NCBI GenBank assembly: GCA_034769895.1
Contig: CM068367.1
Span: 120,503,927-120,567,926, forward strand
Length of the DNA stretch: 64,000 bases
DNA from: Magicicada septendecula
Lineage: Eukaryota; Arthropoda; Insecta; Hemiptera; Cicadidae
Direction: 5' to 3'
This document shows, piece after piece, positions 20,100 to 31,682 of the stretch (position 1 is the stretch's first letter; every line of letters starts with the position of its first letter). Both the position numbers and the translations under genes were made by a program. The notes under the pieces are model-generated. The model worked only from the letters and a program-made list of their open reading frames with translations, was not told the DNA's origin and made no database searches.

Positions 20100-23015
20100 A
20101 AATATTAGACCTATAAGTACTAAATATAATAATTACATTAATTAAGAGTAATTTATTCTGAATTACAAAATGAATAATTTATTATTAGTAAATGTTTATA
20201 TAATAATTGAGTGAAACATTAATAAATTTATTTCATTAAAACGTATTTAATAAATTACATAAAATATTTTAGCTTGAAAAGTAAATCAGATGAACTTGTT
20301 TGTAGCATACGTATATTTTTTCAACTCGACTACATTAGTGGTAGACAGATTAATTATAAATCGACACGAATTAGCTCGAAAGGAATTCACGTTTTTAATA
20401 TAATCACCATCATCATCGTCGACAAAAAGAGAAATTATTTAATTCGGAGAAAACGCTACAATGAAACGAACGTGTAAATAATTTGTAACGTTCCTGCCTG
20501 ATGAACATCAACAATTAATGACCGGCTTTTCACTGTCGGAGAGGTGGATCACTATTTTTTCTCATATATTATTTTTACTGTAGAAAATTCGTGACTACGT
20601 TAATGCAGTTGTAATAATCGTTTAGTGAGGGGATGCTGTTTGGTCGCACTGTACGCGCACTTTCCGCCTGAATAACAATGACCTCAGTGAGGTGTTTGAA
20701 TCGCTAGCCGCTATATGCACAGGGGCGCGTGGATGAATAGTGGACGCTTTATTAACAAAGAACCAGTAATATGAGCGCCATCTCCTTTTGCATGCAATAA
20801 ACAGACTGGCTAATCTCCTGACCACATTGTATTCCATATAACACACTACGTAAAAGATATTTTAATTTCCGTTTGTGTGAAACTTCGTGTTTAATAAGTA
20901 GCTCTAGTATGCGTGCTTCGCTTTTCTAGCGTGTTTATGTCCGTCACATTCCTGCATTCGTATATTTACCGACTGTAGATCATTGCCTGCCGTTTTAATT
21001 CGTTTAAATGCTCTATAGTGTGATATGTGGTGGCGCAATGGTTAATAGCCGACTGGCACGGGCAGTGAACGCGTTGTGAGTCTCGTTGAAGATAGAGTAA
21101 GTCCTAACTTCACTACCTCACTACCACCGATTTCTGAACAGACTGTACTCACAAACACACGTACTCTACGATACGTTGAGAGCCGCGTAAACCTACAATG
21201 CGGAAGAAATCAACATATTATACTATTCAGATGAAACCTGGCGCATTCTAGTTTCTAGATATCACCAACTCATATCGTTAAACTGTTTTAACGTGTTTAG
21301 TGAAACTGTGGTTATAACGTAGAATTGAAAGTCTCATTTCAGGATTTAAAATGCATTACTGAAGATAACATAGTAGGAATTTATTTCTAAAAAACTGAAG
21401 AGGCAATTTGCAGGCTAAAGGTGGTCATTAGAAAAAAAACACCAACACAGAAATTACAACTGAAAAATAATGACGTAGTCTCTCGCTCGGTTACAATGCG
21501 CTTTGCAGAGTTAGTAACAATACGCCAGCTAGACGAGACATACATATGTAGGTAACAAACATAACTATAGTACAACGACAAATGAGATCAGACGCCGGCA
21601 ACGGAATACGAAACTGCTGTACCACAAAGTAGTAGTCTGACGAGCTTAGGCAGAAATATAGCTTCCTGGTATACAAAAAAAAAAAAAAACTATAAATAAA
21701 ACACACACACATAACTTTACCTTAGGTTTGTAAAGTTATATGCATTATTTATCTTCTATGTGTATGTAATCAGCAGACAAAAGGCAAAGATATGATGACC
21801 TAGTCCAACGCATACAACAGGATATTCTATTTCATGTAATGTACAAAATGTATAAAATTTGTACACAAGCCAAGAAGGTAACAAAACTCTAAAATGCGAC
21901 AATATAAATTAGCAAGACCAGTGGCTAACATGAGAGAAGACCAGTGGAATCAGAAACAGTGACCAGAAAAAATATGAAAATCTTCGAAAAATGGTAAGAA
22001 ATATCGTAAAGGAAATAATCGCACCAGAAATCATATGTAAAAGCCAATGGCGAAGAACTACTACGTAAGAAATAAATGATACCCTAGTGGAGGTTGGTGT
22101 AGGTGAAATAAACAAAATCGAAAAAATAATCACATACATACACTATTAACAAAAACGGGAAGAAAGCAGTGTCAATTTTGAAAAGGATGACGGCGTGATA
22201 ATCATAAGGGGACACGCGAAGAGACAGGACCGAAGATACATCATGGGAAGATCACAGAGTTAAGATACAAAATGTATGGGAATAATGGGATGGAAAAAAC
22301 AAACGAAAGGTCGGGGTAAGACGGAAGAAAAGAGTAGAGAAAGCGAGAATACACAGAGGCGAGTATGGAAAAGAAGAATTATCCAAAACAAGAAATTAAC
22401 CAAAACAATTCAAAAACTAGAGTCGTCATAGTTGAAAAAAGAAATTTACAACCTTGTAGATGTTGATTTGTGTGTGATGGTAAATAAGAATTTTCAATAT
22501 GCATACTTCTTGAGAATCGTTAAAACATTTTCAGTTTCCGTGGAACAGGCGTTAGAAAATGACTATATCATAGTTCATCCAGCGATGGCACAAGCAATAC
22601 GTTTGTTTTACATTCACTTATTTGATCAGCTGTTCAAACGTTGGCACTTGTAGGCTACATTGTGGTCGCCAAACATTTCCATTTAATAAACTTTAATTAA
22701 CTGAAGGTATTACTAAACCTCCTGACATTCATTGCGATGTACAGGGCATGTTCGGTAGGCGACGATGTCGATGATGGAGGCAGTGGCGGTAATGGCGGTA
22801 GGGAAGCCTCCATAATGGTATGTCGGACCCATTATGAGGGTATTAATTACTTCCAGCCGACGCGCGTATTAAAACTTAATTTCGCGTTCACCATTAATCA
22901 AAATAACAGGCGGCATATCACATGAATATCCCTGTTTTACTATCAATAATTCTTGATAGAACATCTGAAAAACTTTCTAGTCGTAAAGGTTTACAGAGTT
23001 TCACATGTTTACAGG
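20100..23015. other. No gene recognised
   Basis: Open frames are short (at most 76 codons). A poly(A) run lies at about 21675-21690, and a TGGCGCAATGGTTAA word near 21031 recalls a tRNA A-box but lacks a B-box. Confidence 0.5.
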
Positions 23016-23019
23016 TTAT

Positions 23020-23680
23020 TACTAGAATTTTTCGGAGAAGAATTTGTGAGGATCGGTCAAAATATAACACAAATTTTACCTTATTTGTGTCGACGTCTCG
23101 ATAATGTTTATTGTCATCATGAGGACCTGTGTATGAACACAAAAGAAATGTCGAACACAACAGAACAATTATATGAGTGAACGTGTTTGTGTATGTGAGT
23201 GCGCGTGCGCGCGTGTGCGTGCGTATGTATGTATCATTGTATATGTGAAGGAGTTGAGATAGTTTGTTTACATCTTCAAATGTTTTCTTTAAGACAACGA
23301 GAAAATTATAATATCACAAAACTTAATTTATACACTATTACAATTTAAATTACTCATAATGTGATGTTATTTTTTAATTAATTTCTAATCAACAATTAGA
23401 TATTAGAATTAATACAGAAAACGTTTATACACATACCAGTCAACATATGGCATAGTAAAATATATTATAGCTAAATAAATATATTTACACACACGCACAC
23501 GCACTGACATACACAAACACGTTCATTCAAATAATTGTTCTGTTGTATTTGACATTTCTTTTGTATTCATACACAAGTCCTCATGATGACAATAAACACT
23601 GTCGAAACGTCGACACAAATAAGTTAAAATATGTTTTATATTTTTGACCAATCCTCACAAAACCTTCACCGAAAAATTCA
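23020..23680. mobile_element. Inverted pair of PLE-like ends (pair 2)
   Basis: The left arm about 23020-23215 (-) and right arm about 23490-23680 (+) are diverged inverted copies around a roughly 275-nt AT-rich middle. The right arm carries ATGATGACA...TGTCGAAACG, a hammerhead-like order whose first box lacks the leading C. GT/CG microsatellite sequence lies on the inner side of both arms. No reading frame survives. Confidence 0.6.
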
Positions 23681-24074
23681 TTGATTGACTGTCATTACGA
23701 ATTTAAAGATTACTAGAATTAATTTATTAACACCTGTATTTATATCTGTTTTCTTCTCTCAGCATATCTCAATTTGCGATTCAATTTCTCAATCTCCCAC
23801 AAAGAAGTTTTGTATTTCTTCGTATTACCCCATATATTTACTAAAAACAAAATTTCATAAAGTGATATAATAAACAGTTAGAAATGACTTTACCAAAACG
23901 TAAACACTTGTGTTTTTAAAAATTAATTCTATTTTTCTGAACGAAGTAAACATTTTTTAGAAACGATAAACTATTTTATTCAAATAAATATGTTATACAA
24001 TATTTTCTTCATATTAAAGTTATGTATATATTTGCTGTCTAAGACTTTCACGCCCGTCGAGCCGTCAAGGATGT

Positions 24075-24373
24075 TAATATTTTGGCTTGCCGGGCTGTAA
24101 GTTCGTGGTCCGATGTTATTTATTGCAAACGCGTTTCGGTCGTTCTTTCGAAGGCCATCTTCAGTGCAAAGATCTCTGTCAGTGTCCACAGTGCTGTGGC
24201 TAATCCTTATTAGCGTCGATAGCCTTAGCAACAGTGCTGTGGTCACTGACGCGAGGTCTTTGTCAGTGTTTTCAGTCCTTTTGCACTGAAGATGGCCGTC
24301 GAAGGAAAGACCAAAACGTTTCCAATACATAACATCGGACCACGGCCTTACAGCCCGGCACGCCAAAATATTA
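24075..24373. mobile_element. Inverted pair of PLE-like ends (pair 3)
   Basis: The left arm 24075-24170 (-) and right arm 24280-24373 (+) are inverted copies sharing GCACTGAAGATGGCC and ATAACATCGGACCACG-type blocks. On the outward strand the left arm reads CTGAAGA, GGCC...CC, GAAACG, a hammerhead-like core. The right arm is similar but its second box is decayed. The roughly 110-nt spacer contains a further inverted CACAGCACTG pair. Same outward geometry as pairs 1 and 2, different family. Confidence 0.65.
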
Positions 24374-24481
24374 CCAACCTATGTTTCATATTATGTAAAG
24401 TTATGTAGAAAGCTATCTAAAATTCGTTTGATGATGCGTAGAACTATAATTTGTTTAAGATTTATGCAAAATAATAAGCAG

Positions 24482-24571
24482 GGGACTGAGCAACACAACA
24501 GAAGCCATACTGCTAGAAGAGCAATCGGGTTTCAGGAAAGGAAGAAGCTGCATTGATAAGTTTATTCAGTT
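24482..24571 (+). mobile_element. LINE reverse transcriptase fragment
   Basis: A 30-codon open stretch reads NTTEAILLEEQSGFRKGRSC, which matches the conserved EEQxGFRxGRSCxD block of non-LTR retrotransposon reverse transcriptases. Flanking sequence is not recognisably LINE, so this is a short relic. Confidence 0.75.
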
Positions 24572-25224
24572 TCCAAGTACACCACCTGCCTGTAATAGAA
24601 TCCAGTTATAAAAATTGGAAACCTCGAAGTAATTAAACTTCTGATAACTGAATACTTTATTTTATTTTGGCTTAACTGTGGTCGTCGCAATCTTAGCTCA
24701 CGTATTTGAGAAAAAAATTAAAATAAACTGAAAATTCGCTCTTACAAAATTCTTTGAAAATTATTTCAGTTACTCTTATTTTCAGCTATTCGTCATATTA
24801 ATTTATTAACACACATTCTCTCTCTCTCTGACATACATACAAACACACGCACAGCATACACGTTTACATATATATTGAAGGTATCGTCTCACAATCATAT
24901 GTGCTACCTTCAGCTTTGTGGCTTGGGAGACCCATGGAGACTTACACGAACACGTTTAGGGCTACCGGTAGATGCCGTATGGAATAGTGACCAATGGAAT
25001 GTTGTAACAAAATGATCTTTCTCACGTCCATCAATGATTCCATCTTGAATCGTTTAAAAGTGGTAAAAATCAATTCACATGGATAAAATACGCCTAGCTT
25101 GTTCGATTATAGAGCTAACATCTAATGGTTATACTTAACCTCACTTAGAGTTAACACGTAGTCTGTTCCAAGGTAATTGACCCTTTTTGAAAATATGTTC
25201 CGTACTCGTCTTATAGGTGTGTGG

Positions 25225-25311
<87 letters not shown>

Positions 25312-25986
25312 CCCCGTTTGTTGTTTATACGCATTTCAATATCGATACAAGTGAAAAGACTGCCAACGTATTCAAGGCTGGTAAACTGGTTTAGCTCTTC
25401 GACAGGCTGCATTGGCCACACGTTACAACTAGTTCCCACAGAGTCACGAAAGAACTGCTCCCAGTACGTCGTCGTCGGACTGACAAACTGTCGGCGGCGT
25501 TGACGAACGATATTGCAGATTAAAAATCCGTACATTAAAAACTCTGTCGTGGGATGTTGTAAAGTGGTTTTGGAAAACAAACGCGGTTAAGTAAACATTA
25601 CAACGCGACCGGCAAACGCAAACATGTTTAATCAACTGTCTGTTACTATACTGTACAGTTTCCTCATAAGAAGACGGGAAGAAAATTGGATGAATACAAT
25701 GATACTGGGAGGAAGGAAGCGAGGAAGTGTAGGGTAGGTATATGAGAAGAACAAAAAGTGAGGTGCGCGCGCGTGTGCGTGTGTATGAAACATCTGGATT
25801 GAACTGAAATTAGATATGGCTGTAAAATAAAGAACTCAGTAGGCACAAGGTTATAAAGACCAAACCCAACCGAACCGAACGAAATGACAGAAATAAGTCA
25901 TTTACACAAAGGAAATTTCTCTTTAAACATACATTAGTGATTATGTACATTAATAATACGTCGACAATGAAAATATGTGAACATAC
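24572..25986. other. No gene recognised; long (GA)n tract inside
   Basis: Apart from the GA microsatellite at 25227-25308, nothing was recognised. Open frames across the tract are simple repeat translations. Confidence 0.5.
25227..25308 (+). repeat. (GA)n microsatellite, 82 bp
   Basis: Uninterrupted GA dinucleotides. Confidence 0.98.
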
Positions 25987-26525
25987 TGTTACGTCATTAC
26001 ACAACGTTCTACATGTGTCTCGGCTATCCTAGCAGAACCCAGGTGTAATGTTGGATGCTTACGTGACTCTTAACATGCGTTCACAAGGCTGTTCCAGACT
26101 TCGACGGTCTTCGCGCACTGTGTTCAAGGAAGCAATCAATTACGCTCTAGTGTTCTCTAATAGTGTTGACGCGTATTATGGATTATTCTGGAATCTCAGC
26201 GGGGTATAAATATAAGCATTCAGCGACGCTTAGTTTCAGTTTAAGTGGCGATTTGTTCTAGTGAGGTTCGAGTTATTGTCGGGCGACTTACACATTGCGT
26301 TTCAAGTGGTGTATTAGTAAAAAGTTATTATAGTGCTTATAGTTGACAGTATTATTTGTGTGGACAGATTAACTTGAATTATTGTACGAGAATAATCTTG
26401 TTGAATAACTCGTTGATTACAAACTGTTAATTGTGATAATTAAAGCTGGGTTTTAGTGACTTTATTGGTAGCTTGTATTTTGTTTTCTACTGTTCCATAG
26501 GACGATCAGTAGGCCGTCGTAACTA
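25987..26525 (+). mobile_element. Solo LTR, family S, copy 1
   Basis: It starts TGTTACG and ends near GTCGTAAC. It aligns along its length with 47369-47879 and 60789-61275, best in the last 250 bp (GTTGACA.TATTATT, TTGATTACAAACTGTTA, CGATCAGT..GCCGTCGTAAC). A TATAAATATAAG box sits about 220 nt before the start of that block. No internal region remains, so it is a solo relic. Confidence 0.75.
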
Positions 26526-26543
26526 TATATATATAGTTACGAC
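26516..26543. repeat. Perfect 28-bp palindrome at the LTR edge
   Basis: GTCGTAAC, a central TA run, then GTTACGAC. It comprises the last bases of the solo LTR and their inverted copy, followed by more TA repeats up to the PLE. Confidence 0.9.
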
Positions 26544-26567
26544 GTATATATATACATATATATATAT

Positions 26568-28575
26568 ATTACTATAATATATATGACTAAATTTACCTCG
26601 AGATATACTTTTTCCCTTTAGGAACATGTTTCGGGAGATCTTGTTCTCCCATCTTTAGCCTTCGCCATCTTGTTTCTGGTGAAGTATTTGTGTGTTGGCT
26701 TCTGGATGTTATTGAGGTAGTTTGTTGGTCTTTGGTCCTTTAAAGTTGCATTATTGTGTGTGGTTGTGGTATCTGTTTTTGTATTTTGTGTATTTTCGAT
26801 GTTGAGTGCTTTGAATATTGTGTCATGTTTTGTATTGATTTGTATTTGTTCTGGTATTAATTTGTTTTGTGTTTTATGTTTGTAAATCTGTAAATTTTCC
26901 CAAATGTTCATTATGGTGCCTTTGTGTGGTATATGTTTTATTAGTGTTACATTGGTTATGTCTGGGAATTCATGTCCTGTGTTTATTGCATGTGTGGCTA
27001 AATTGGATTTATATATATTTGGTTTTTTGTATGCATTTAGGTGTTCAAAATAACGTTTTTTCAGCTGTTTTTTGTTTGTCCTATATAACATTTATTGCAA
27101 TCTTGGCATTCAATTTTGTATATACCGTTGGTTGTTGTATTATCTTTGTTGTGTGAGCTATTTAGATTTTGTAATTTATTTTTATTAGTTTTGTATGCTA
27201 TTTTTATATCTGTGTTTTTAAATAATTTTGTTAGTTTTGTCATTTTATTATTTATATATGTGAATGTGGCCCATTTTTTGTTGTTGTTATTATTTATGTG
27301 TTGTTCAGTTTGATTAATTCTTAATTGTTCAGTTTTTATTTTGTATTTGATTTTATTTTCTATTTTGATCATAGTATTTTTATTGTATCCATTTGCATAA
27401 CCAATTTGGTATATTATATTTCTTTCTTTGTCAGTTTCTTGTTTGTTTAGGGGTATTTTGTACATTCTGTTAAATAACGAATAAAATGCTGCCATTTTAT
27501 GTTGTGGTGGGTGGTCAGAATGGTTAGGTATAATGATGTTAGTGGAAGTTGGTTTTCTATATGTTGCATATTGTATGTGTTTGTTGTATCTTGTGATGGT
27601 TATGTCTAAATAGTTGATTTTGTTATGTTTTTCTTTTTCTTCTGTGAATTGTATTTTGGGATGTATGTTATTGATTTGTTTCAGTATGTTCTCTGCATTT
27701 GTGTTTTTGTTATTTGATACATATAGTCCATCATCTACATATCTTATCCATATGCCCTCTGGGTCATGTGTTTTTATGATATTTTGTATTTTGGTGTCTG
27801 TGTTGTAGGAATATTTCTGCTATTATGCTTGATAATGGTGATCCCATTGCTAAACCTTCTTTCTGTTGATAAATTTTGCTATTAAATTCAAAGTAATTTT
27901 GTTTTAGTATTAGTTGGAGACTATTTTTTATTTCGGTTATATATTGTTTGTTTTCATTTTGTTCTATAAGTTTGTTTATTATTATGTCAATTGTTTCTTC
28001 TACTGGGATATTAGTGTACATGTTTGTTATGTCATATGATGTGAAAAATGTATTTTCATTTGTATTTATTATTTTTAGTTTGTCTATTAATTCGTATGTA
28101 TTTTTTATGTTATGATGGTTATTTGTTAGATGGTTACTTTTTAGTTTTTGTGCTATTATTCTTGCTATTTTGTATGTAGGAGCTTTTTTGAAATTGATTA
28201 ATGGACGTATTGGGTTGTTTAATTTGTGTATTTTTATTAGGCTGTTCATTTTAGGTGGTTTTGGATTATTGTTTATATATATGTCTGTTTTTATTGTTGA
28301 AAATGTTTTTATTTGTTTTTATTAGTTTTATTGTTTGTTTAAGATAGTTTTCTGTTGGGTTTTTATCTAGTTGTACGCATTTATTATTGTTGATGAAGTC
28401 TTCGGTTTTTTTTATGTAGTCTGTTTTATCAATGATTACTGTTGCTTGACTTTTGTCTGCTTTAGTTATTATTAAATTATTGTTCTTTACTTTATTTTTA
28501 ATTTCTTTTATTGTTTTATTGTTTTTCTTTTGTATTAGTTTTATTGTTTGTTTAAGATAGTTTTCTGTTGGGTTT
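26568..28575 (-). mobile_element. Large PLE, left arm (- strand)
   Basis: Penelope-like retroelement segments read on -. They run from an N-terminal reverse transcriptase part (ITKADKSQATVIIDKTDY) through motif A (TSYDITNMYTNIP), motif B (GLAMGSPLSS) and motif C (YVDDGLYV) to a GIY-YIG endonuclease segment (GIYKIECQDCNKCYIGQT) and a 3' end with a hammerhead-like core. The coding frame is interrupted in a few places, so it is not functional as it stands. About 1.4 kb matches the right arm in reverse. The innermost 565 nt is unique to this arm and contains a 45-bp direct repeat (about 28319 and 28533, NPTENYLKQTIKLI). Confidence 0.9.
26630..26660 (-). ncRNA. Hammerhead-like core, left PLE arm
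   Basis: This is the inverted equivalent of 29930-29960: GAAAC, GGGAGA/TCTCCC stem and a CTNAAGA box on -. The first box differs slightly from the right arm. Confidence 0.55.
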
Positions 28576-30055
28576 AATATCCCAGTAGAAGAAACAATTG
28601 ACATAATAATAAACAAACTTATAGAAAAAAATGAAAACAAACAATATATAACCGAAATAAAAAATAGTCTCCAACTAATACTAAAACAAAATTACTTTGA
28701 ATTTAATAGCAAAATTTATCAACAGAAAGAAGGTTTAGCAATGGGATCACCATTATCAAGCATAATAGCAGAAATATTCCTACAACACAGACACCAAAAT
28801 ACAAAATATCATAAAAACACATGACCCAGAGGGCATATGGATAAGATATGTAGATGATGGACTATATGTATCAAATAACAAAAACACAAATGCAGAGAAC
28901 ATACTGAAACAAATCAATAACATACATCCCAAAATACAATTCACAGAAGAAAAAGAAAAACATAACAAAATCAACTATTTAGACATAACCATCACAAGAT
29001 ACAACAAACACATACAATATGCAACATATAGAAAACCAACTTCCACTAACATCATTATACCTAACCATTCTGACCACCCACCACAACATAAAATGGCAGC
29101 ATTTTATTCGTTATTTAACAGAATGTACAAAATACCCCTAAACAAACAAGAAACTGACAAAGAAAGAAATATAATATACCAAATTGGTTATGCAAATGGA
29201 TACAATAAAAATACTATGATCAAAATAGAAAATAAAATCAAATACAAAATAAAAACTGAACAATTAAGAATTAATCAAACTGAACAACACATAAATAATA
29301 ACAACAACAAAAAATGGGCCACATTCACATATATAAATAATAAAATGACAAAACTAACAAAATTATTTAAAAACACAGATATAAAAATAGCATACAAAAC
29401 TAATAAAAATAAATTACAAAATCTAAATAGCTCACACAACAAAGATAATACAACAACCAACGGTATATACAAAATTGAATGCCAAGATTGCAATAAATGT
29501 TATATAGGACAAACAAAAAACAGCTGAAAAAACGTTATTTTGAACACCTAAATGCATACAAAAAACCAAATATATATAAATCCAATTTAGCCACACATGC
29601 AATAAACACAGGACATGAATTCCCAGACATAACCAATGTAACACTAATAAAACATATACCACACAAAGGCACCATAATGAACATTTGGGAAAATTTACAG
29701 ATTTACAAACATAAAACACAAAACAAATTAATACCAGAACAAATACAAATCAATACAAAACATGACACAATATTCAAAGCACTCAACATCGAAAATACAC
29801 AAAATACAAAAACAGATACCACAACCACACACAATAATGCAACTTTAAAGGACCAAAGACCAACAAACTACCTCAATAACATCCAGAAGCCAACACACAA
29901 ATACTTCACCAGAAACAAGATGGCGAAGGCTGAAGATGGGAGAACAAGATCTCCCGAAACATGTTCCTAAAGGAAAAAAGTATATCTTGAGGTAAATTTA
30001 GTCATAAATATTATAGTATTATATACATCAAGAAACGGACTGTAGCAGAAAGTGA
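28576..30055 (+). mobile_element. Large PLE, right arm (+ strand), 5'-truncated
   Basis: This is an almost identical inverted copy of the left arm, starting within motif A (NIPVEETIDII) and running through motifs B and C, the linker, the GIY-YIG segment and the 3' end. It shares the left arm's frame interruptions, so the two arms derive from one decayed or replicating source. The coding tail (MAKAEDGRTRSPETCS) overlaps the hammerhead-like motif. A TA microsatellite follows the 3' end. Confidence 0.9.
29930..29960 (+). ncRNA. Hammerhead-like core, right PLE arm
   Basis: CTGAAGA, a stem GGGAGA-ACAAGA-TCTCCC, then GAAAC, followed by ATGTTCC. PLE hammerheads with a very short self-complementary stem III (AACATGTT here) are known. 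Cleavage was not tested. Confidence 0.65.
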
Positions 30056-30058
30056 TTG

Positions 30059-30090
<32 letters not shown>
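30059..30090. repeat. (TA)n microsatellite after the PLE
   Basis: TA run of about 30 bp directly after the PLE 3' end. Confidence 0.9.
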
Positions 30091-30094
<4 letters not shown>

Positions 30095-30181
30095 GTGGGT
30101 GTATGTGTTTTAAATAATAAATACAGTACTTCTGAAAGTATATTTTGTTAAATTGTTATCGATGTATTTTCACTTGACGCA

Positions 30182-30210
30182 CGTTTCACAGAATAGATCT
30201 GTATTACCAG
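30182..30210 (-). ncRNA. Hammerhead-like core, variant B, second copy
   Basis: On -: CTGGTAA, ACAGA-TCTAT-TCTGT stem, AAACG. It matches 19703-19731. Core boxes are imperfect, so it is probably a relic. Confidence 0.35.
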
Positions 30211-30499
30211 AGATTTCTTTATCTGTCTATCTATTTAACTACCTGTCTTGGAGTGTCGTATGATACCTATTCAATACATCAATCGATTTTCGTAAAACGA
30301 AGCAGGCTTATCCATACTTTTACCTTGCAGACCCCTGTTGATTTGAGATTGATCCCCTCCCCCTTCTAACCACAAGTATCCCCCTCACCCCTTAACCAAT
30401 ATGTTAAGTTTTGGAAATTGAAAACTTTTTTCCATACCCGAGCCCTTTCCATAATAAAATCGCAAATTCCTCGTGAGGTATCAAAGTACAGATAATTTT
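30211..30499. other. No feature recognised
   Basis: Short stretch with a CTGTCTATCTATTT motif and C-rich CCCCTCCCCC words, no coding signal. Confidence 0.4.
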
Positions 30500-30960
30500 A
30501 ACCAAAAGCAGAATATAGTGTACAGTTTTAGAAATTTCACAATTTTTGACCCCAGGGACCTAAAAAGGGTTCAGAAATTTTTAAAAATTGTAAAAACCTC
30601 TAGTGTCAGTGTGGAATTTTAACACAAATCCGAATTTTCAAAGTTTATTGTATGATTATCTGCTCTACAATGTTTATTGATGATTATCTGCTCTACAATG
30701 TTTATTGTATGATTATCTGCTCTACAACGTTTATTGTATGATTATCTGCTCTACAATGTTTATTGTATGATTATCTGCTCTAATAATTCTTATTTTACTA
30801 AAAACGAAAAAAAAATAGTATTGTAATCGGGATTTTCGTAATTTTTCTGATGACTGGATAATTTCTATCGAAGTTTATTAATAATATAAATAGTCTACGA
30901 ATACAGTCTAATAATATAATTTATTTGCTTCGTTCAAAATAGTGAGCGCGATCTACAGCT
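30500..30960 (-). repeat. Dispersed repeat E, copy 2 (inverted)
   Basis: Reverse-orientation match to blocks of 13985-14530 (AATCGGGATTTTCGTAATTTTTC, CTTCGTTCAAAATAGTGAGC, GACCCCAGGGACC). A 29-bp minisatellite sits within it. Confidence 0.55.
30647..30783 (+). repeat. 29-bp minisatellite, about five copies
   Basis: Unit GTTTATTGTATGATTATCTG continuing CTCTACAAT, repeated five times with one shortened copy and one base change. It lies inside repeat E, whose other copy lacks the array. Confidence 0.9.
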
Positions 30961-31649
30961 CAGGGATCTGTACACAATTCTCATCAGTAACCAATGCGGT
31001 AGATGGATTTTCATAATTATTACGAGTGACCAACATTTTAGCCATTCTCCAAGTTAATATGTTATTTGTAGTGAGTAAAATAAATGATATCTCACTACGT
31101 TTGAGAACTGGTGAACTCTGGCAAGAGGGAGCGAAAAATATAGTTAACGCAACCACTATATAGACATACTAACACTATGCATAATTTAAAGAAAGGTTCC
31201 CTTTTTCAGACAACTCCATAATTGATACTTATAAATTTATCTGAAATGTACATCATTATATAACAAACCCAAACCTCAGAAAACGTTTACCGCTACTATA
31301 GTGCACAGTTGAAAATTCTCAAGTATAAAAAATGTTTGACGTTAATTTCTCTTCTTACAGATAAATCTTAAACCAGTGACCTCAAAAGAAGGGAAAACGA
31401 ACATAAAACACAGAAAATAATATTTGTTACCCTCCGACAAATAAGACGTCTATGAGGGCAAGGCAAGTAAATGGCTTTATAATGAAGGCAGCCGAGTATA
31501 AAGTTACGCCTTGGGAGGTTTACATTTTCATTTCAAAGATTTTAATTTGTTTTTCTCGCAAGAAAATGCAGATTAATGAAGGCGGCCTAAGGAAGGAATG
31601 GGAAGGGAAAGAGGGAGGGATGGAGGGAGGGAGGGAGGGAGAGAGGGAG

Positions 31650-31682
<33 letters not shown>

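Noticed and set aside
22060-22425. GA-rich stretch with lysine-rich broken frames, considered as a LINE remnant
   Set aside because: No conserved reverse transcriptase or endonuclease block could be found in any frame.
25177-25580. Open frames of 108 and 152 codons over the GA tract
   Set aside because: They depend on the (GA)n microsatellite (Arg-Glu or Ser-Leu runs) and have no other conserved content.
30647-30783. 29-bp repeats resembling CRISPR repeat length
   Set aside because: Units are joined without spacers, so it is a minisatellite.
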